Shown one piece after another: positions 33,071-42,145 of a stretch of 64,000 bases of DNA. The stretch comes from an uncultured Bacteroidia bacterium. Lineage in GTDB: Bacteria > Bacteroidota > Bacteroidia > Bacteroidales > UBA932. Each line of letters starts with the position of its first letter. The stretch's first letter is position 1. Made by a program: the position numbers and the translations under genes. A model generated the notes under the pieces. The model searched no databases. It saw only the letters and a list, made by a program, of their open reading frames with translations, and was not told where the DNA came from. Location of the stretch: positions 1-64,000 of the forward strand of contig CACYGI010000003.1 in assembly GCA_902773925.1 (NCBI GenBank), written 5' to 3'.

Positions 33071-33412
33071 ATGGAAACAATGTCTCTTAACAGGGTCGAA
33101 CTGAAGGGAAGAGTAGGACAAGACCCAAAAATCACAAGGACGGGCAATTCAAGCCTCGCACGCTTTTCACTCGCAACGAGCGAGATCTACAAGGACCGCA
33201 GCGGCAATCTGCACGAAGAGACCACCTGGCATAACGTGGCCGTATGGGCGGGACGCAACATCGAAGACTTCGAACTGATCCGCAAAGGAGCCACGGTATG
33301 GCTTATCGGGCGTATCCGCAATTCCAAGTATACTAACGCCGACGGGGAGGAACGATTCTTCGCCGAAGTGGTCGCTTCGCGCCTGAGTGTCAACCGGGAG
33401 ACCGAAAGTTAA
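33071..33412 (+). CDS. ssb: Single-stranded DNA-binding protein, short form
   Basis: A 113-residue OB-fold protein: LNRVELKGRVGQDPKI, ARFSLATSE, TTWHNVAVWAG and GATVWLIGRI are standard SSB segments. It stops right after the OB fold (SRLSVNRETES), without the glycine/glutamine-rich linker and acidic DDxIPF tip that recruit partners. It may therefore be an accessory paralogue. The ATG at 33071 is used; an in-frame TTG at 33065 and ATG at 33080 are alternatives. Confidence 0.85.
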   Translation: METMSLNRVELKGRVGQDPKITRTGNSSLARFSLATSEIYKDRSGNLHEETTWHNVAVWAGRNIEDFELIRKGATVWLIGRIRNSKYTNADGEERFFAEVVASRLSVNRETES

Positions 33413-33489
33413 ACCTGATACCGTAAGGGTTTGAGCTCCGATATGGCTCCCTGCCGGCGGGGAGCCGTACCGGATTGACAAAAAAAACG

Positions 33490-33497
33490 TATCTTTG
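33490..33497 (+). promoter_or_regulatory. -7 box of cysS
   Basis: TATCTTTG, 21 bases before the ATG at 33519. A hairpin without a T run (ggctccc/gggagcc, 33445-33466) lies just upstream. Confidence 0.5.
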
Positions 33498-33518
33498 TAT
33501 GATACTAAAGGACTGACT

Positions 33519-34997
33519 ATGGCTCACAATCTTTACCTCTTCAATACACTTTCGCGCCAGAAAGAGCTTTTCAAACCCATACACCCCGGTCGTGTCGGAA
33601 TGTATGTCTGCGGACCTACGGTTTATGGAGACGCACATCTGGGGCATGCCCGCCCGGGTATCACCTATGACGTGCTCTTCCGCCTGCTGAAGCATCTGGG
33701 TTACAAAGTCCGCTATGTGCGCAACATCACCGATGTCGGACATCTTGAGAATGACGCCGATTCGGGAGAGGACAAGATTGCAAAGAAGGCAAGGCTCGAG
33801 GAGCTGGAGCCTATGGAAGTCGTGCAGACCTATACCCTGCGATATCACGAGGCCATGCAGAAGCTTGGCGTGCTCCCGCCCTCGATCGAGCCTCACGCTT
33901 CGGGTCATATCATCGAGCAGATCGCGACGGTCCAGAAGATACTGGATGCCGGATATGCATATATCAGCAACGGTTCAGTCTATTTCGATGTGGACAAGTA
34001 CGATCGTGAGCATCATTACGGAGTGCTTTCGGGACGTGTCCTCGAAGAGATGAAGGCCAATACCCGCGAACTGGACGGTCAGGACGACAAGCGTGCCCCG
34101 TATGACTTCGCCCTCTGGAAAAAGGCGGCTCCGGAGCACATCATGCACTGGCCCTCACCTTGGAGCGAAGGATTCCCCGGATGGCATCTGGAGTGCTCGG
34201 CAATGGGCGAGAAGTATCTCGGGACGGAGTTTGACATCCACGGCGGCGGCATCGACCTGATGTTCCCGCACCACGAATGCGAGATTGCACAGAATGTCGC
34301 ATCACGCGGGACCCAGGGGGTTCATTACTGGGTACACAACAATATGATCACCATCAACGGCGAGAAAATGAGCAAGTCAAAGGGCAATTTCATCTCCCTT
34401 GATGAAATGTTTGCAGGAACGCATCCGCTGCTGACCCAGGCGTATTCCCCGATGAACGTCAGATTCTTCATCCTGCAGGCTCATTATCGCAGCACCATCG
34501 ATTTCAGCAACGATGCGCTTCTGGCCGCAGACAAGGGTCTGAAGAAGATGCTTCAGGCTGTCCGCGACCTGAAGGGCCTTCAGCCTGCAGCCGGTTCCGC
34601 TCCCATCGCGGAGATTGCCGAGCTGGAGCCGCGTGCACTCGATGCATTGACTGACGATCTCAATACTCCAGGAGCCCTTTCCGTGCTCTTCGAGGCAGTC
34701 AAGTGGGTAAATGCCGCAAAGGATCATACCGCAAGTCTGTGCCAGGAAGACATCGATCGCCTGCAGGTACTGTTCAAGGATATTCTTGAAGATGTCCTGG
34801 GCATACAGGATACCCAGAGCTCGGACGGCGGAGCGAAGGTCATATCCGGCCTGATGGATATGGTGCTCGACATCCGTCGCTCGGCAAAGGCCGAGAAGAA
34901 CTGGGCCGTCAGCGACAAGATTCGCGACGACCTCAAGTCTATCGGCATCCAGATCAAGGACACCAAAGACGGCTGCGACTGGACCATCACCGAGTAG
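33519..34997 (+). CDS. cysS: Cysteinyl-tRNA synthetase
   Basis: A 492-residue class I synthetase. The motif [20 protein letters not shown] near residue 30 contains the zinc Cys and HIGH signature. The WHLECSAMG zinc-ligand stretch, [14 protein letters not shown] and the KMSKSKGN loop are all present. Length and order are normal. The start is ATG 33519, since the frame's earlier TTG overlaps the promoter box. It is a single-gene unit. Confidence 0.96.
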   Translation: MAHNLYLFNTLSRQKELFKPIHPGRVGMYVCGPTVYGDAHLGHARPGITYDVLFRLLKHLGYKVRYVRNITDVGHLENDADSGEDKIAKKARLEELEPMEVVQTYTLRYHEAMQKLGVLPPSIEPHASGHIIEQIATVQKILDAGYAYISNGSVYFDVDKYDREHHYGVLSGRVLEEMKANTRELDGQDDKRAPYDFALWKKAAPEHIMHWPSPWSEGFPGWHLECSAMGEKYLGTEFDIHGGGIDLMFPHHECEIAQNVASRGTQGVHYWVHNNMITINGEKMSKSKGNFISLDEMFAGTHPLLTQAYSPMNVRFFILQAHYRSTIDFSNDALLAADKGLKKMLQAVRDLKGLQPAAGSAPIAEIAELEPRALDALTDDLNTPGALSVLFEAVKWVNAAKDHTASLCQEDIDRLQVLFKDILEDVLGIQDTQSSDGGAKVISGLMDMVLDIRRSAKAEKNWAVSDKIRDDLKSIGIQIKDTKDGCDWTITE

Positions 34998-35048
34998 AAT
35001 CCGGATCAGCATCACTAATTATTGGCTCTTTGGATAGCTTGTGGCGCA

Positions 35049-35151
35049 TAGCCGGCTGTGGGCAGCCTGGTGGAGCCGAGATAGTTATATTATTTGCTAA
35101 GCCGTGAGGCGTGCAAAAATATAACTTCGAGGCGCGAGGGCGTAGCCGGCT
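35049..35151 (+). repeat. Dispersed ~100-bp intergenic repeat, copy 2
   Basis: This block aligns to the reverse complement of 1851-1950. Shared landmarks are tagccggctg, gcagcctggtggagccgagatag, tatttgctaagcc, gcgtgcaaaaat and taacttcgaggcgcg. Arms 35083-35097 and 35113-35126 form the central hairpin. Both arms carry the changes (T and A) that keep the pairing relative to copy 1. It fills most of the cysS-miaB gap; nothing else is seen in 34998-35161. Confidence 0.8.
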
Positions 35152-35161
35152 GGCAGGTTAG

Positions 35162-36781
35162 TTATTTGTCGTCCTTCTTGCCGGAGGCGGGGCGGCGGCC
35201 ACGGCGGCCTTTGAAGCCATCCTTAAAGCCTTCCTTGAGATCCTCTTTCAGCTCCTTGAGGGGTTTGATGTCCTTGAAGGGGCTGCGGCTCTTGATATCT
35301 TTGAGGTCTTCTTTCAAGTCCTTGAGAGGCTTGATGTCCTTTAGGGGCTTGATGGGCGGGATGCTGCCGCGGATGCTGTCGATGACGTCCTCCATGCTGG
35401 GCGCCGTCTCCTGGACGATGTGGCAGAGGAGTGTGGCGGAGGTACACGAATCGATGTGCACGGTGACGCATTCGCCGGCGTGGTGACCCTCGGCAGGGAA
35501 GACGCAGGTCTTGTTGCCGTCGGTACGGCCGGCAAGCTCATCGCCGCAGCGCTTAGACGGGCCGTCAATGAGCACTTCCACGACGCGTCCGACCCATTCC
35601 CGGTTGCGCTCCAGAGAGATCTCATTCTGGAGGGCTATGATGCCGTTGAGGCGGGATGTCTTGACCTCGGGCGGTACGTTATCGGGATAATGGCGCGAAG
35701 CCTTAGTCCCCGGACGCTCCGAGTATTGGAACATAAACGCGCTGTCAAAGCGGACGGCCTCCATCAGGGACAGCGTCTGCCGGTAATCCTCATCCGTCTC
35801 TCCGCTGAACCCGGCGATGACATCCGTCGTAATGACGCAGTCCGGAAGAATCTCCCGGATCTTATCGACCCGTGCCAGATACTGCTCCCGGGTATATTTG
35901 CGATTCATCTTCTCCAGCATCGGAGTGCTGCCGGACTGGACCGGAAGATGGATATGCTTGCAGATATTTTCGTACATCGCCATCACGTAGAGCACGTCGT
36001 CGCCCATATCCTTGGGATGCGAAGTCGCAAAACGGATGCGCACCGTGGGGTCGAGCAGCGCCACCTGCTCCAGCAGCTGCGCGAAATTGACCGAACGGGT
36101 GGGGTTAGAGGCATCCACCCAGAGGTACGAATCCACGTTCTGGCCGAGCAGGGTGATCTCTCTGTATCCGGCGGCAATCAGTTCACCGGCCTCACGCAGA
36201 ATGCTGTTGGGGTCGCGGCTTCGCTCTGCGCCACGGACATACGGCACGATGCAATACGAACAGACATTGTTGCATCCGCGCATGATGGAGATAAATGCCG
36301 ACACTCCGGAAGGATCGGTGCGGACCGGGGTGATGTCGGCGTAGGTCTCCTCGTGGGAGAGCAGCGTATTGATCTGCTTTTCGCCGTCGCGGATACCGGC
36401 TATCAGCCGCGGCAGGTCGCGGTACGCATCAGGTCCGGCTACGATATCCACCGCTTCATTCTCCAGAAGGGAAGCCTTGAGCCTTTCGGCCATGCATCCG
36501 AGCACGCCGACGATGACGCGCCGCTTCTTTTTCTCCTGACGGAAAACATCCAGGCGGCCAAGAACGCGCTTTTCGGCATTATCCCGTATCGAACAGGTAT
36601 TGATCAGGATCAGGTCTGCATTGCTGATGCTGTCGCACAGCGCCCATCCGTTATCCTGCAGGATGGAAAGGACGACCTCGCTGTCGTTGACATTCATCTG
36701 GCAGCCGTAGGTTTCGATGAAAACCTGCGGGCGCGAAAGGTCCGTTACGGGTCTGAGATTGGTAGTTGCTGTCTTTGCCAT
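35162..36781 (-). CDS. miaB: tRNA-2-methylthio-N6-dimethylallyladenosine synthase with a lysine-rich repeat tail
   Basis: A 539-residue radical SAM methylthiotransferase that adds the 2-methylthio group to i6A37 of tRNAs. It has N-terminal UPF0004 cysteines C27, C63 and C96, and the radical SAM cluster C170, C174, C177 (CNNVCSYC). The TRAM domain follows (about 400-460). Beyond it, residues about 475-539 are a low-complexity basic tail built from two ~20-residue units (PLKDIKPLKDLKEDLKDIK and PFKDIKPLKELKEDLKEGFK) plus GRRGRRP. The usual MiaB ends near 440-470. The tail is in frame and may bind RNA. Divergent from the LEA-like gene. Confidence 0.93.
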   Translation of the reverse strand: MAKTATTNLRPVTDLSRPQVFIETYGCQMNVNDSEVVLSILQDNGWALCDSISNADLILINTCSIRDNAEKRVLGRLDVFRQEKKKRRVIVGVLGCMAERLKASLLENEAVDIVAGPDAYRDLPRLIAGIRDGEKQINTLLSHEETYADITPVRTDPSGVSAFISIMRGCNNVCSYCIVPYVRGAERSRDPNSILREAGELIAAGYREITLLGQNVDSYLWVDASNPTRSVNFAQLLEQVALLDPTVRIRFATSHPKDMGDDVLYVMAMYENICKHIHLPVQSGSTPMLEKMNRKYTREQYLARVDKIREILPDCVITTDVIAGFSGETDEDYRQTLSLMEAVRFDSAFMFQYSERPGTKASRHYPDNVPPEVKTSRLNGIIALQNEISLERNREWVGRVVEVLIDGPSKRCGDELAGRTDGNKTCVFPAEGHHAGECVTVHIDSCTSATLLCHIVQETAPSMEDVIDSIRGSIPPIKPLKDIKPLKDLKEDLKDIKSRSPFKDIKPLKELKEDLKEGFKDGFKGRRGRRPASGKKDDK

Positions 36782-36802
36782 TATCCGGTGTCAATGATTA
36801 CG

Positions 36803-36810
36803 CAAAGATA
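36803..36810 (-). promoter_or_regulatory. -7 box of miaB
   Basis: TATCTTTG on the minus strand. With the plus-strand box at 36820-36827 it forms a perfect inverted repeat (gcaaagata-N9-tatctttgc), so the two divergent promoters face away from each other over 25 bases. Confidence 0.55.
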
Positions 36811-36819
36811 ACTTTTTTC

Positions 36820-36827
36820 TATCTTTG
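36820..36827 (+). promoter_or_regulatory. -7 box of the LEA-like gene
   Basis: TATCTTTG, 9 bases before the ATG at 36837, giving a very short leader. It is the partner of the divergent miaB box. Confidence 0.55.
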
Positions 36828-36836
36828 CAAGAGAAT

Positions 36837-37328
36837 ATGAAAAGGATTGTTTTTTGCCTGATGCTGTGCAGCCTTTTGCTTTGCGGCTGCAACGACTACA
36901 AGCGACTGGAGTTCAAATCATTTGACGTAGACGGCTTTAACGGATTCTCCGTAACCCGCGAAGATGCCTCGATCGATATGAACGCCAGGATAGGCGTCGC
37001 CAATCCGACGCGCTCGGTATTCACCCTCATCGCATTTGACGGCACGGCTTATCACGCTGACGGCACACTCTTTGCCAAAGTGGTCTCGACTGACCAGGCC
37101 ACCGTACCGGCATACAGCGACGGGATAGTATCCGTGCCGGTAAAACTCACGATAGCGGATCCTCTGTCGCTTTTCCTGGGCGGCAAGCTGGATGTGGAGC
37201 AGATGAGGGCCGATTATCAGATGAAGGTCAGGGCCGGAGGGATGACCCGCACGATAACCCAGTACGATGTGCCGCTCGCTGACCTGATCCGTAATGTCAA
37301 GGCCATAGGCCAGAAGGAGGAGGAGTAA
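36837..37328 (+). CDS. LEA-type 2-like lipoprotein
   Basis: A 163-residue lipoprotein: signal with lipobox LLCGC (Cys18), then a beta-sandwich-like domain (about 25-155) reminiscent of LEA14/WHy domains (NARIGVANPTRSVFTLIAFDGTAYHADGTLFAKV). Such periplasmic proteins are of unknown role. The TTG at 36825 lies inside the promoter box, so the ATG at 36837 is the start. Its stop overlaps the next ATG by one base (taATG), so the pair is translationally coupled. Confidence 0.7.
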   Translation: MKRIVFCLMLCSLLLCGCNDYKRLEFKSFDVDGFNGFSVTREDASIDMNARIGVANPTRSVFTLIAFDGTAYHADGTLFAKVVSTDQATVPAYSDGIVSVPVKLTIADPLSLFLGGKLDVEQMRADYQMKVRAGGMTRTITQYDVPLADLIRNVKAIGQKEEE

Positions 37329-37852
37329 TGAACAGACTTTCGATAGCGATAACCGTACTGCTGCTCTCAGCCGCTACAATGGCTCAGGCGCAGAACATCA
37401 TACCCCCGGTTGTTGATACGACGGCCATTCTCGAGGCCCGCGTAGATGAGCAGATCGTGGATCCGGATTATGTTGGAAAGGACATTTTCACGCTGCTTGC
37501 AACGCATAAGACCGGCCAGGGCAAAGTCACCATCCATCAGAGCGATGCACTGCGCGTGGCGATGGACCGCCACATCGCACGCAATTCGGACCGCAAGATA
37601 AGCGGCTACCGCGTCCGCATTTTCTTCGACAACAGCCAGACGGCCCGCACCCGCAGCGCATCGGTCGCGGCGTCATTCCGCGCCCGCTATCCGGGCATCC
37701 GTGCCTACGAGAATTATACCAATCCCTACTTCAAGGTGACGGTAGGCGACTTCCGCACGCAGGCCGAAGCGCAGGATTTTGCAGACCAGATAACCGGCAT
37801 TTACCATTCGGCATTCGTGGTGCGCGAATCCATCAACTATCCCATACGCTAA
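37328..37852 (+). CDS. Exported SPOR-domain protein
   Basis: A 174-residue protein with signal peptide MNRLSIAITVLLLSAATMAQA and a C-terminal SPOR domain (about 95-170: GYRVRIFFDNSQTARTRSAS, YFKVTVGDFRTQAEAQDFADQI). SPOR domains bind denuded glycan strands of septal peptidoglycan, so a role in division or envelope maintenance is likely. It is coupled to the LEA-like gene and lies 11 bases before rpoN. Confidence 0.82.
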   Translation: MNRLSIAITVLLLSAATMAQAQNIIPPVVDTTAILEARVDEQIVDPDYVGKDIFTLLATHKTGQGKVTIHQSDALRVAMDRHIARNSDRKISGYRVRIFFDNSQTARTRSASVAASFRARYPGIRAYENYTNPYFKVTVGDFRTQAEAQDFADQITGIYHSAFVVRESINYPIR

Positions 37853-37863
37853 ATCGCAGAGAG

Positions 37864-39270
37864 ATGCTCGAACAGAAGTTACAGCAGAAACAGGTCCAGA
37901 AGCTTTCCCCGCTGCAGATTCAGACCATCAAAATGATCGAATTGCCGCAGATGGACCTCATGCAGCGTATCGAGAAGGAGCTTGAGGAGAATCCGGTACT
38001 CGAGGAAGTCAACGAAGACCCCGAGAACCAGGAAGGTGCGCCTAAGAACGTTTCGCTCGACGAGTATCGCCACGACGACACGCCATCGTATCGTCTCTAT
38101 GTCAACAATCAGGGCAAGGACCTGAAGCCCGAATACAATACCTTCCAGGTCAGGGAAAGTTTCCAGCAGAGCCTGCTCCACCAGTTGGGTTACTGCAAGC
38201 TGGACACGCGCCAGATGCAGATAGCGGCATTTATCGTCGGAATGATAGGCGATGACGGTTATCTGCGCCGCGATCTGGAGTCACTCTCAGACGACCTGGC
38301 ATTCAAGACCGGACTGGAGGCGGATGCCGAAGAGCTCGAAGAGCTTCTCAAAGTGATACAGGGTTTCGATCCCCCGGGAGTCGGTGCGCGCGACCTTCGC
38401 GAGTGCCTGCTGCTCCAGATTCACTACCTGCCTTCAACCCCGGCCCGTGATCTTGCAGGCAAGATACTCACTGACTGTTTCGATGAGTTCACCAAGAAGC
38501 ATTTCTCAAGGATAATGCAGCGCCTCTCTGTCAGCGATGAAGAGCTGAAGGCCGCGATGAACGAGATCCGCAGGCTCAATCCCCGCCCCGGCGGCCAGGT
38601 CGATGACTCGTACAGCGAGCAGGCACAGCAGGTCGTTCCTGATTTTCTGTTGGATCTGCGGGACGGCGAACTGGTGCTCTCGATGCCCCGTTTCTCGATA
38701 CCGGAGCTGCGCGTCAACAAGCGTTATGCCGAGGTCCTGATGAATGCCGCAGGCAACACCACCCAGGCAGGCAAGGAAGCCGTGGCCTTCGTTAAGCAGA
38801 AGATGGATTCGGCAAAATGGTTTATCGAGGCCATCAAGCAGCGGCACCACACGCTGCAGAGCACTATGCAGGCCATTATAGACTTCCAGCACGACTTTTT
38901 CATCGACGGGGACGAGACGCAGCTGAAGCCCATGGTGCTCAAGAATATCGCCGAAAAGACCGGATTTGACATTTCCACCGTATCACGCGTGGTCAACAGC
39001 AAGTACATCCAGACGCATTTCGGCATCTATCCGCTCAAATATTTCTTCTCCGAAGGCCTTACCAATAAAGAAGGAGAGGAAGTCTCGACACGCGAGGTCA
39101 AAACCATCCTCTCCAAGAGTATCGCCGAGGAAGATAAGCGCAAGCCGCTGACCGATGAAGAACTGGTCGCCCTGCTCGGGCAGAAAGGCTATCAGGTCGC
39201 GCGCCGCACGGTCGCCAAGTACCGCGAGCAGCTCAACATTCCGATCGCCCGTCTTCGCAAGGAATTATAA
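37864..39270 (+). CDS. rpoN: RNA polymerase sigma-54 factor
   Basis: A 468-residue sigma-54. The Gln/Leu-rich region I (KLQQKQVQKLSPLQIQTIKMIELPQ, ENPVLEE) binds activators and core. The central core-binding domain follows, then the HTH, and the RpoN box ARRTVAKYRE (446-455) reads the -24 element. It is the third gene of an operon with the LEA-like and SPOR genes and convergent with upp (2 bases apart). No activator of the NtrC type is in the window. Confidence 0.95.
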   Translation: MLEQKLQQKQVQKLSPLQIQTIKMIELPQMDLMQRIEKELEENPVLEEVNEDPENQEGAPKNVSLDEYRHDDTPSYRLYVNNQGKDLKPEYNTFQVRESFQQSLLHQLGYCKLDTRQMQIAAFIVGMIGDDGYLRRDLESLSDDLAFKTGLEADAEELEELLKVIQGFDPPGVGARDLRECLLLQIHYLPSTPARDLAGKILTDCFDEFTKKHFSRIMQRLSVSDEELKAAMNEIRRLNPRPGGQVDDSYSEQAQQVVPDFLLDLRDGELVLSMPRFSIPELRVNKRYAEVLMNAAGNTTQAGKEAVAFVKQKMDSAKWFIEAIKQRHHTLQSTMQAIIDFQHDFFIDGDETQLKPMVLKNIAEKTGFDISTVSRVVNSKYIQTHFGIYPLKYFFSEGLTNKEGEEVSTREVKTILSKSIAEEDKRKPLTDEELVALLGQKGYQVARRTVAKYREQLNIPIARLRKEL

Positions 39271-39272
39271 CG

Positions 39273-39926
39273 TCAGAGCTTGCTGCCGTAAGCAAGGTCT
39301 CCGGCATCGCCCAGTCCGGGCACGATGTACATCTGGTTGGTGAGCTCCTCGTCAATGGCGCCCAGCCAGCAGGTGACTTTCTTGTGCGGCAGGTTGCGGG
39401 AGAGGTACTCCACGCCGTCAGCCGAAGCGATAAGGCTTACGATATGCGTGTGGGTGGGAGTGCCCATCTCGTTCAGCTTGTCATAAGCCAGCACCATCGA
39501 GGCGCCGGTCGCCAGCATCGGGTCAGCTATGATGAGCACCTTGTCCTGGACGTTGATATTGGTCGAATATTCGTACTGGATCTTGATCTTGTTGTCCTTG
39601 CCGTACTTGCGATAGGCGGCGACAAATGCGTTTTCAGCCTTGTCGAAATAATTGAGCAGGCCCTGGTGCAGCGGCAGTCCGGCGCGAAGGATGGTGCTCA
39701 ACACGATCTGGTCGCTGATAAGGTTGCACTGTGCGATGCCCAGAGGGGTCTCTACGTCACGGGATTCGTATTTCAAGGTCTTGCTGATCTCGTAAGCGAA
39801 TACTTCTCCGCAGCGTTCGAGATTGCGGCGGAAGCGAAGACGGTCCTTCTGGACATTCCGGTCACGCAGCTCGGATATGAACTGATTGAGCAGCGTATTG
39901 CCGGCACCAAGGTTGATAACTTTCAT
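39273..39926 (-). CDS. upp: Uracil phosphoribosyltransferase
   Basis: A 217-residue enzyme making UMP from uracil and PRPP (pyrimidine salvage). The PRPP loop VLIIADPMLATGASM and the uracil-binding C-terminal VPGLGDAGDLAYG are present. Length is normal. Convergent with rpoN, and 19 bases downstream of radC on the same strand. Confidence 0.95.
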   Translation of the reverse strand: MKVINLGAGNTLLNQFISELRDRNVQKDRLRFRRNLERCGEVFAYEISKTLKYESRDVETPLGIAQCNLISDQIVLSTILRAGLPLHQGLLNYFDKAENAFVAAYRKYGKDNKIKIQYEYSTNINVQDKVLIIADPMLATGASMVLAYDKLNEMGTPTHTHIVSLIASADGVEYLSRNLPHKKVTCWLGAIDEELTNQMYIVPGLGDAGDLAYGSKL

Positions 39927-39945
39927 AAGGCAGGAGCTTTTTTGT

Positions 39946-40638
39946 TTACGCGAATTTAGTAATAATTTCTTCAGAAAAGCTATAATATTTGTCCTGACAT
40001 ATGATAATGTGATCGCAAAGTTGAATATCGAGCAGGGCGAGGGCCTTGCGCAGACTTTCGGTCTGCTCGCGGTCCCGGACGCTGGGCTGGGGATTGCCGG
40101 AGGGGTGATTATGCACCAGAATTACGCCGGAGGAGAGCTTCTCCAGCGACCGGCTGACCATCATCTTGATGTCCATGACGGTCAGGTCCACGCCTCCCTT
40201 TGTGATGCGTTCGCGCCCCAGAAGGCGCCGCCCCTTGTTGAGAAACATCAGCCAGCATTCTTCGTGGCGCAGATTTCCGATATCCGGCCGCATTATCTGT
40301 GCGGCGACCGCCGAATTGCGGATAATCGGGTTGTCGTACGGTTTTTCGGAGGCCATCCGGCGAGCGAGTTCGCAGGCGGCCGTAACAGACATCGCCTTGG
40401 CCAGGCCGATGCCTTCGATGCTGCACATCCGGTCAATCGACATCCGGCTCAGCTCGCAGAGCTTCCCGTCGGCAAGGGCGAGCAGGTTGCGCGAGGTCTC
40501 TACGGCATCCGCCGTGTTGCTGCCGCTGCGGATGAGGATGGCGATAAGCTCCGCTGCAGTCAGGGAAGAGCAACCTTTGGCAAGCATCTTCTCCCTCGGC
40601 CGCTCTTCTTCGTTCCAGTCTTTGATTGTTCTTTCCAT
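39946..40638 (-). CDS. radC: RadC family JAB-domain protein
   Basis: A 230-residue protein: an N-terminal helix-hairpin-helix (SMSIDRMCSIEGIGLAKAMSV region, about 65-85) and a C-terminal JAB/MPN domain with the complete zinc motif HNHPSGNPQPSVRD (HxH-x7-S-x2-D). The family was once tied to DNA repair; its function is unresolved. Followed by upp. Confidence 0.93.
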   Translation of the reverse strand: MERTIKDWNEEERPREKMLAKGCSSLTAAELIAILIRSGSNTADAVETSRNLLALADGKLCELSRMSIDRMCSIEGIGLAKAMSVTAACELARRMASEKPYDNPIIRNSAVAAQIMRPDIGNLRHEECWLMFLNKGRRLLGRERITKGGVDLTVMDIKMMVSRSLEKLSSGVILVHNHPSGNPQPSVRDREQTESLRKALALLDIQLCDHIIICQDKYYSFSEEIITKFA

Positions 40639-40664
40639 AACAGGTTTGTTTTTGAGGTCAGGGT

Positions 40665-40697
40665 ATAAAAAAACTTCCCCGCAATATAGGGGAAGTT
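40665..40697 (-). terminator. Intrinsic terminator of rpsT
   Basis: A perfect 9-bp stem (40672-40680 with 40689-40697) followed on the minus strand by seven T. It separates rpsT from radC. Confidence 0.88.
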
Positions 40698-40728
40698 CTT
40701 GTGATGCCGTACTACAAAAAAGCTGTGC

Positions 40729-40980
40729 TTAGAGTTTGTTTACGTAAACTGCAATTCCGCTTTTGAGGTTGGCTGCCTTGTTCTTGTGGATGATGTTGCT
40801 CTTTGCGAGCTTGTCGATCATTGCAAAAACCTTCGGCATGGATGCCTCTGCGGCTGCTTTGTCTGTAGTGTTACGGAGTGCGCGGATCGCGTTCCGGGTT
40901 GTCTTGGCATAATACCTGTTATGCACTCTGCGCTTCTCGCTCTGGCGATTGCGCTTGTCTGCTGATGCGTGATTGGCCAT
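40729..40980 (-). CDS. rpsT: 30S ribosomal protein S20
   Basis: An 83-residue basic protein ([29 protein letters not shown] start) with the S20 three-helix pattern and the [15 protein letters not shown] segment. It lies 23 bases downstream of tRNA-Glu with no terminator between, so the two probably share the promoter at 41105-41135. It ends at a strong terminator. Confidence 0.96.
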   Translation of the reverse strand: MANHASADKRNRQSEKRRVHNRYYAKTTRNAIRALRNTTDKAAAEASMPKVFAMIDKLAKSNIIHKNKAANLKSGIAVYVNKL

Positions 40981-41003
40981 TTTTCGTTTTTTTATATTTT
41001 CGG

Positions 41004-41075
41004 TAGTGGGTAGGAGAATCGAACTCCTATTGCAAGAATGAAAATCTTGAGTACTAGCCGTTATACGAACCCACC
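41004..41075 (-). tRNA. tRNA-Glu (anticodon TTC)
   Basis: Minus-strand cloverleaf: acceptor GGTGGGT/ACCCACT, anticodon stem CAAGA/TCTTG with loop TTTTCAT giving TTC, and T-arm AGGAG-TTCGATT-CTCCT. CCA is not encoded. It is probably co-transcribed with rpsT. Confidence 0.94.
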
Positions 41076-41104
41076 ATCATCAGACCATGCGGTCTAAGGG
41101 AGTG

Positions 41105-41135
41105 CAAAGGTATGAAAATAATTTCTAAAACCAAA
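41105..41135 (-). promoter_or_regulatory. Promoter of tRNA-Glu/rpsT
   Basis: On the minus strand TTTG (41132-41135), a 19-base spacer, and TACCTTTG (41105-41112): a full match to the Bacteroidota consensus. Between it and the tRNA lies a small hairpin (agaccgcatggtct, 41081-41096). Confidence 0.75.
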
Positions 41136-41152
41136 AAATTTTGCCAAACCTG

Positions 41153-42139
41153 CTACTCTTTGCCTTCCGCCCATCGGAAAGAACCGGTAATCGCATCTAC
41201 CTGGCGCAGATAATTGCGCTTTTTGTATTTCGGCGCATAAACGAAACCTTCGGTCACGATGATGCTTTTTCCATCCGGCGACAGAAACGCGCGCGAGACG
41301 AACGGGCCTCCCATATAGTCGTTGTGGGTGTCCCAGAGCGTGCGCACCTCGTACATATCGATGTCGTTGAAGCGCACCTGGCGGTAAACGGGATTGACAG
41401 GGTTGGTTATCATATAGCTGCCCTCGTTGGGCGCGGGGACCATATCCTTGAGCACTTCGTCGCGCTTGGCGATCAGGTTGTCCATCGTGAACTGCGACAT
41501 ATCGGTGAATGGGAAGCGATAGATGAAGATGCCCTGGTTGAGGAATGAGGTCTCGTACGAGATCCAGATGAAATCCGAAGCCTGCTTCTTGAGGCTGTAG
41601 CCGTTGGGGAAACGGGGGGAGCCGCCGAATTTGTTCTCGACGACAGACCTCAGGCCGACTTCTTCAAACTCTTTGGCATTGGCCAGGATGCGTTCGCGCT
41701 CGGCTTTCTCGAAGGCTTCGACGATCTGGTCGCCATTGCTGCGGATAAATGCGGCTGCGGCATCGTCGGTCGGCGGAACGGTCACCACTACCACGATCTG
41801 CGGTCTTGCCCAGATATCATTGCAGATGCGTACCGTCGGCTCAGCGCCATCGGCCGGCTTGAGGTAGAGCATATTGCGGTGCACCTTCAGAAGCTTGTTG
41901 AGGCTCGCTTCCGGGACGTTGGAGAGGTTGAACAGAGGTTCGCGCTGCGGAAGGCTGGGATAGTCCGCCGCCAGGACGTCGCGGATCGCCGCGCCGGTCT
42001 CCGATTCCCACTGGGCCTTGGTTGCCACGACGATTATCTCGCCGGGCTTGCCGCTGATATTTGGCAGGATCTTGCCCTCGCCGCCGCAGGAAGTGAGCGC
42101 CAGCAGGCCGATTATGGAGCAGATAAAAATATTTCTCAT
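41153..42139 (-). CDS. DUF4837 family lipoprotein
   Basis: A 328-residue lipoprotein with lipobox LTSC (Cys18). The sequence (GKPGEIIVVATKAQWESETGAAIRDVLAADYPSLPQREPLFNL; PVNPVYRQVRFND; GGPFVSRAFLSPDG) matches my memory of DUF4837, a Bacteroidota family usually found just after rseP. Function unknown; probably periplasmic envelope biogenesis. It lies 6 bases after rseP, the last gene of an operon M23-dxr-rseP-DUF4837. Confidence 0.8.
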   Translation of the reverse strand: MRNIFICSIIGLLALTSCGGEGKILPNISGKPGEIIVVATKAQWESETGAAIRDVLAADYPSLPQREPLFNLSNVPEASLNKLLKVHRNMLYLKPADGAEPTVRICNDIWARPQIVVVVTVPPTDDAAAAFIRSNGDQIVEAFEKAERERILANAKEFEEVGLRSVVENKFGGSPRFPNGYSLKKQASDFIWISYETSFLNQGIFIYRFPFTDMSQFTMDNLIAKRDEVLKDMVPAPNEGSYMITNPVNPVYRQVRFNDIDMYEVRTLWDTHNDYMGGPFVSRAFLSPDGKSIIVTEGFVYAPKYKKRNYLRQVDAITGSFRWAEGKE

Positions 42140-42145
42140 ATCTCG

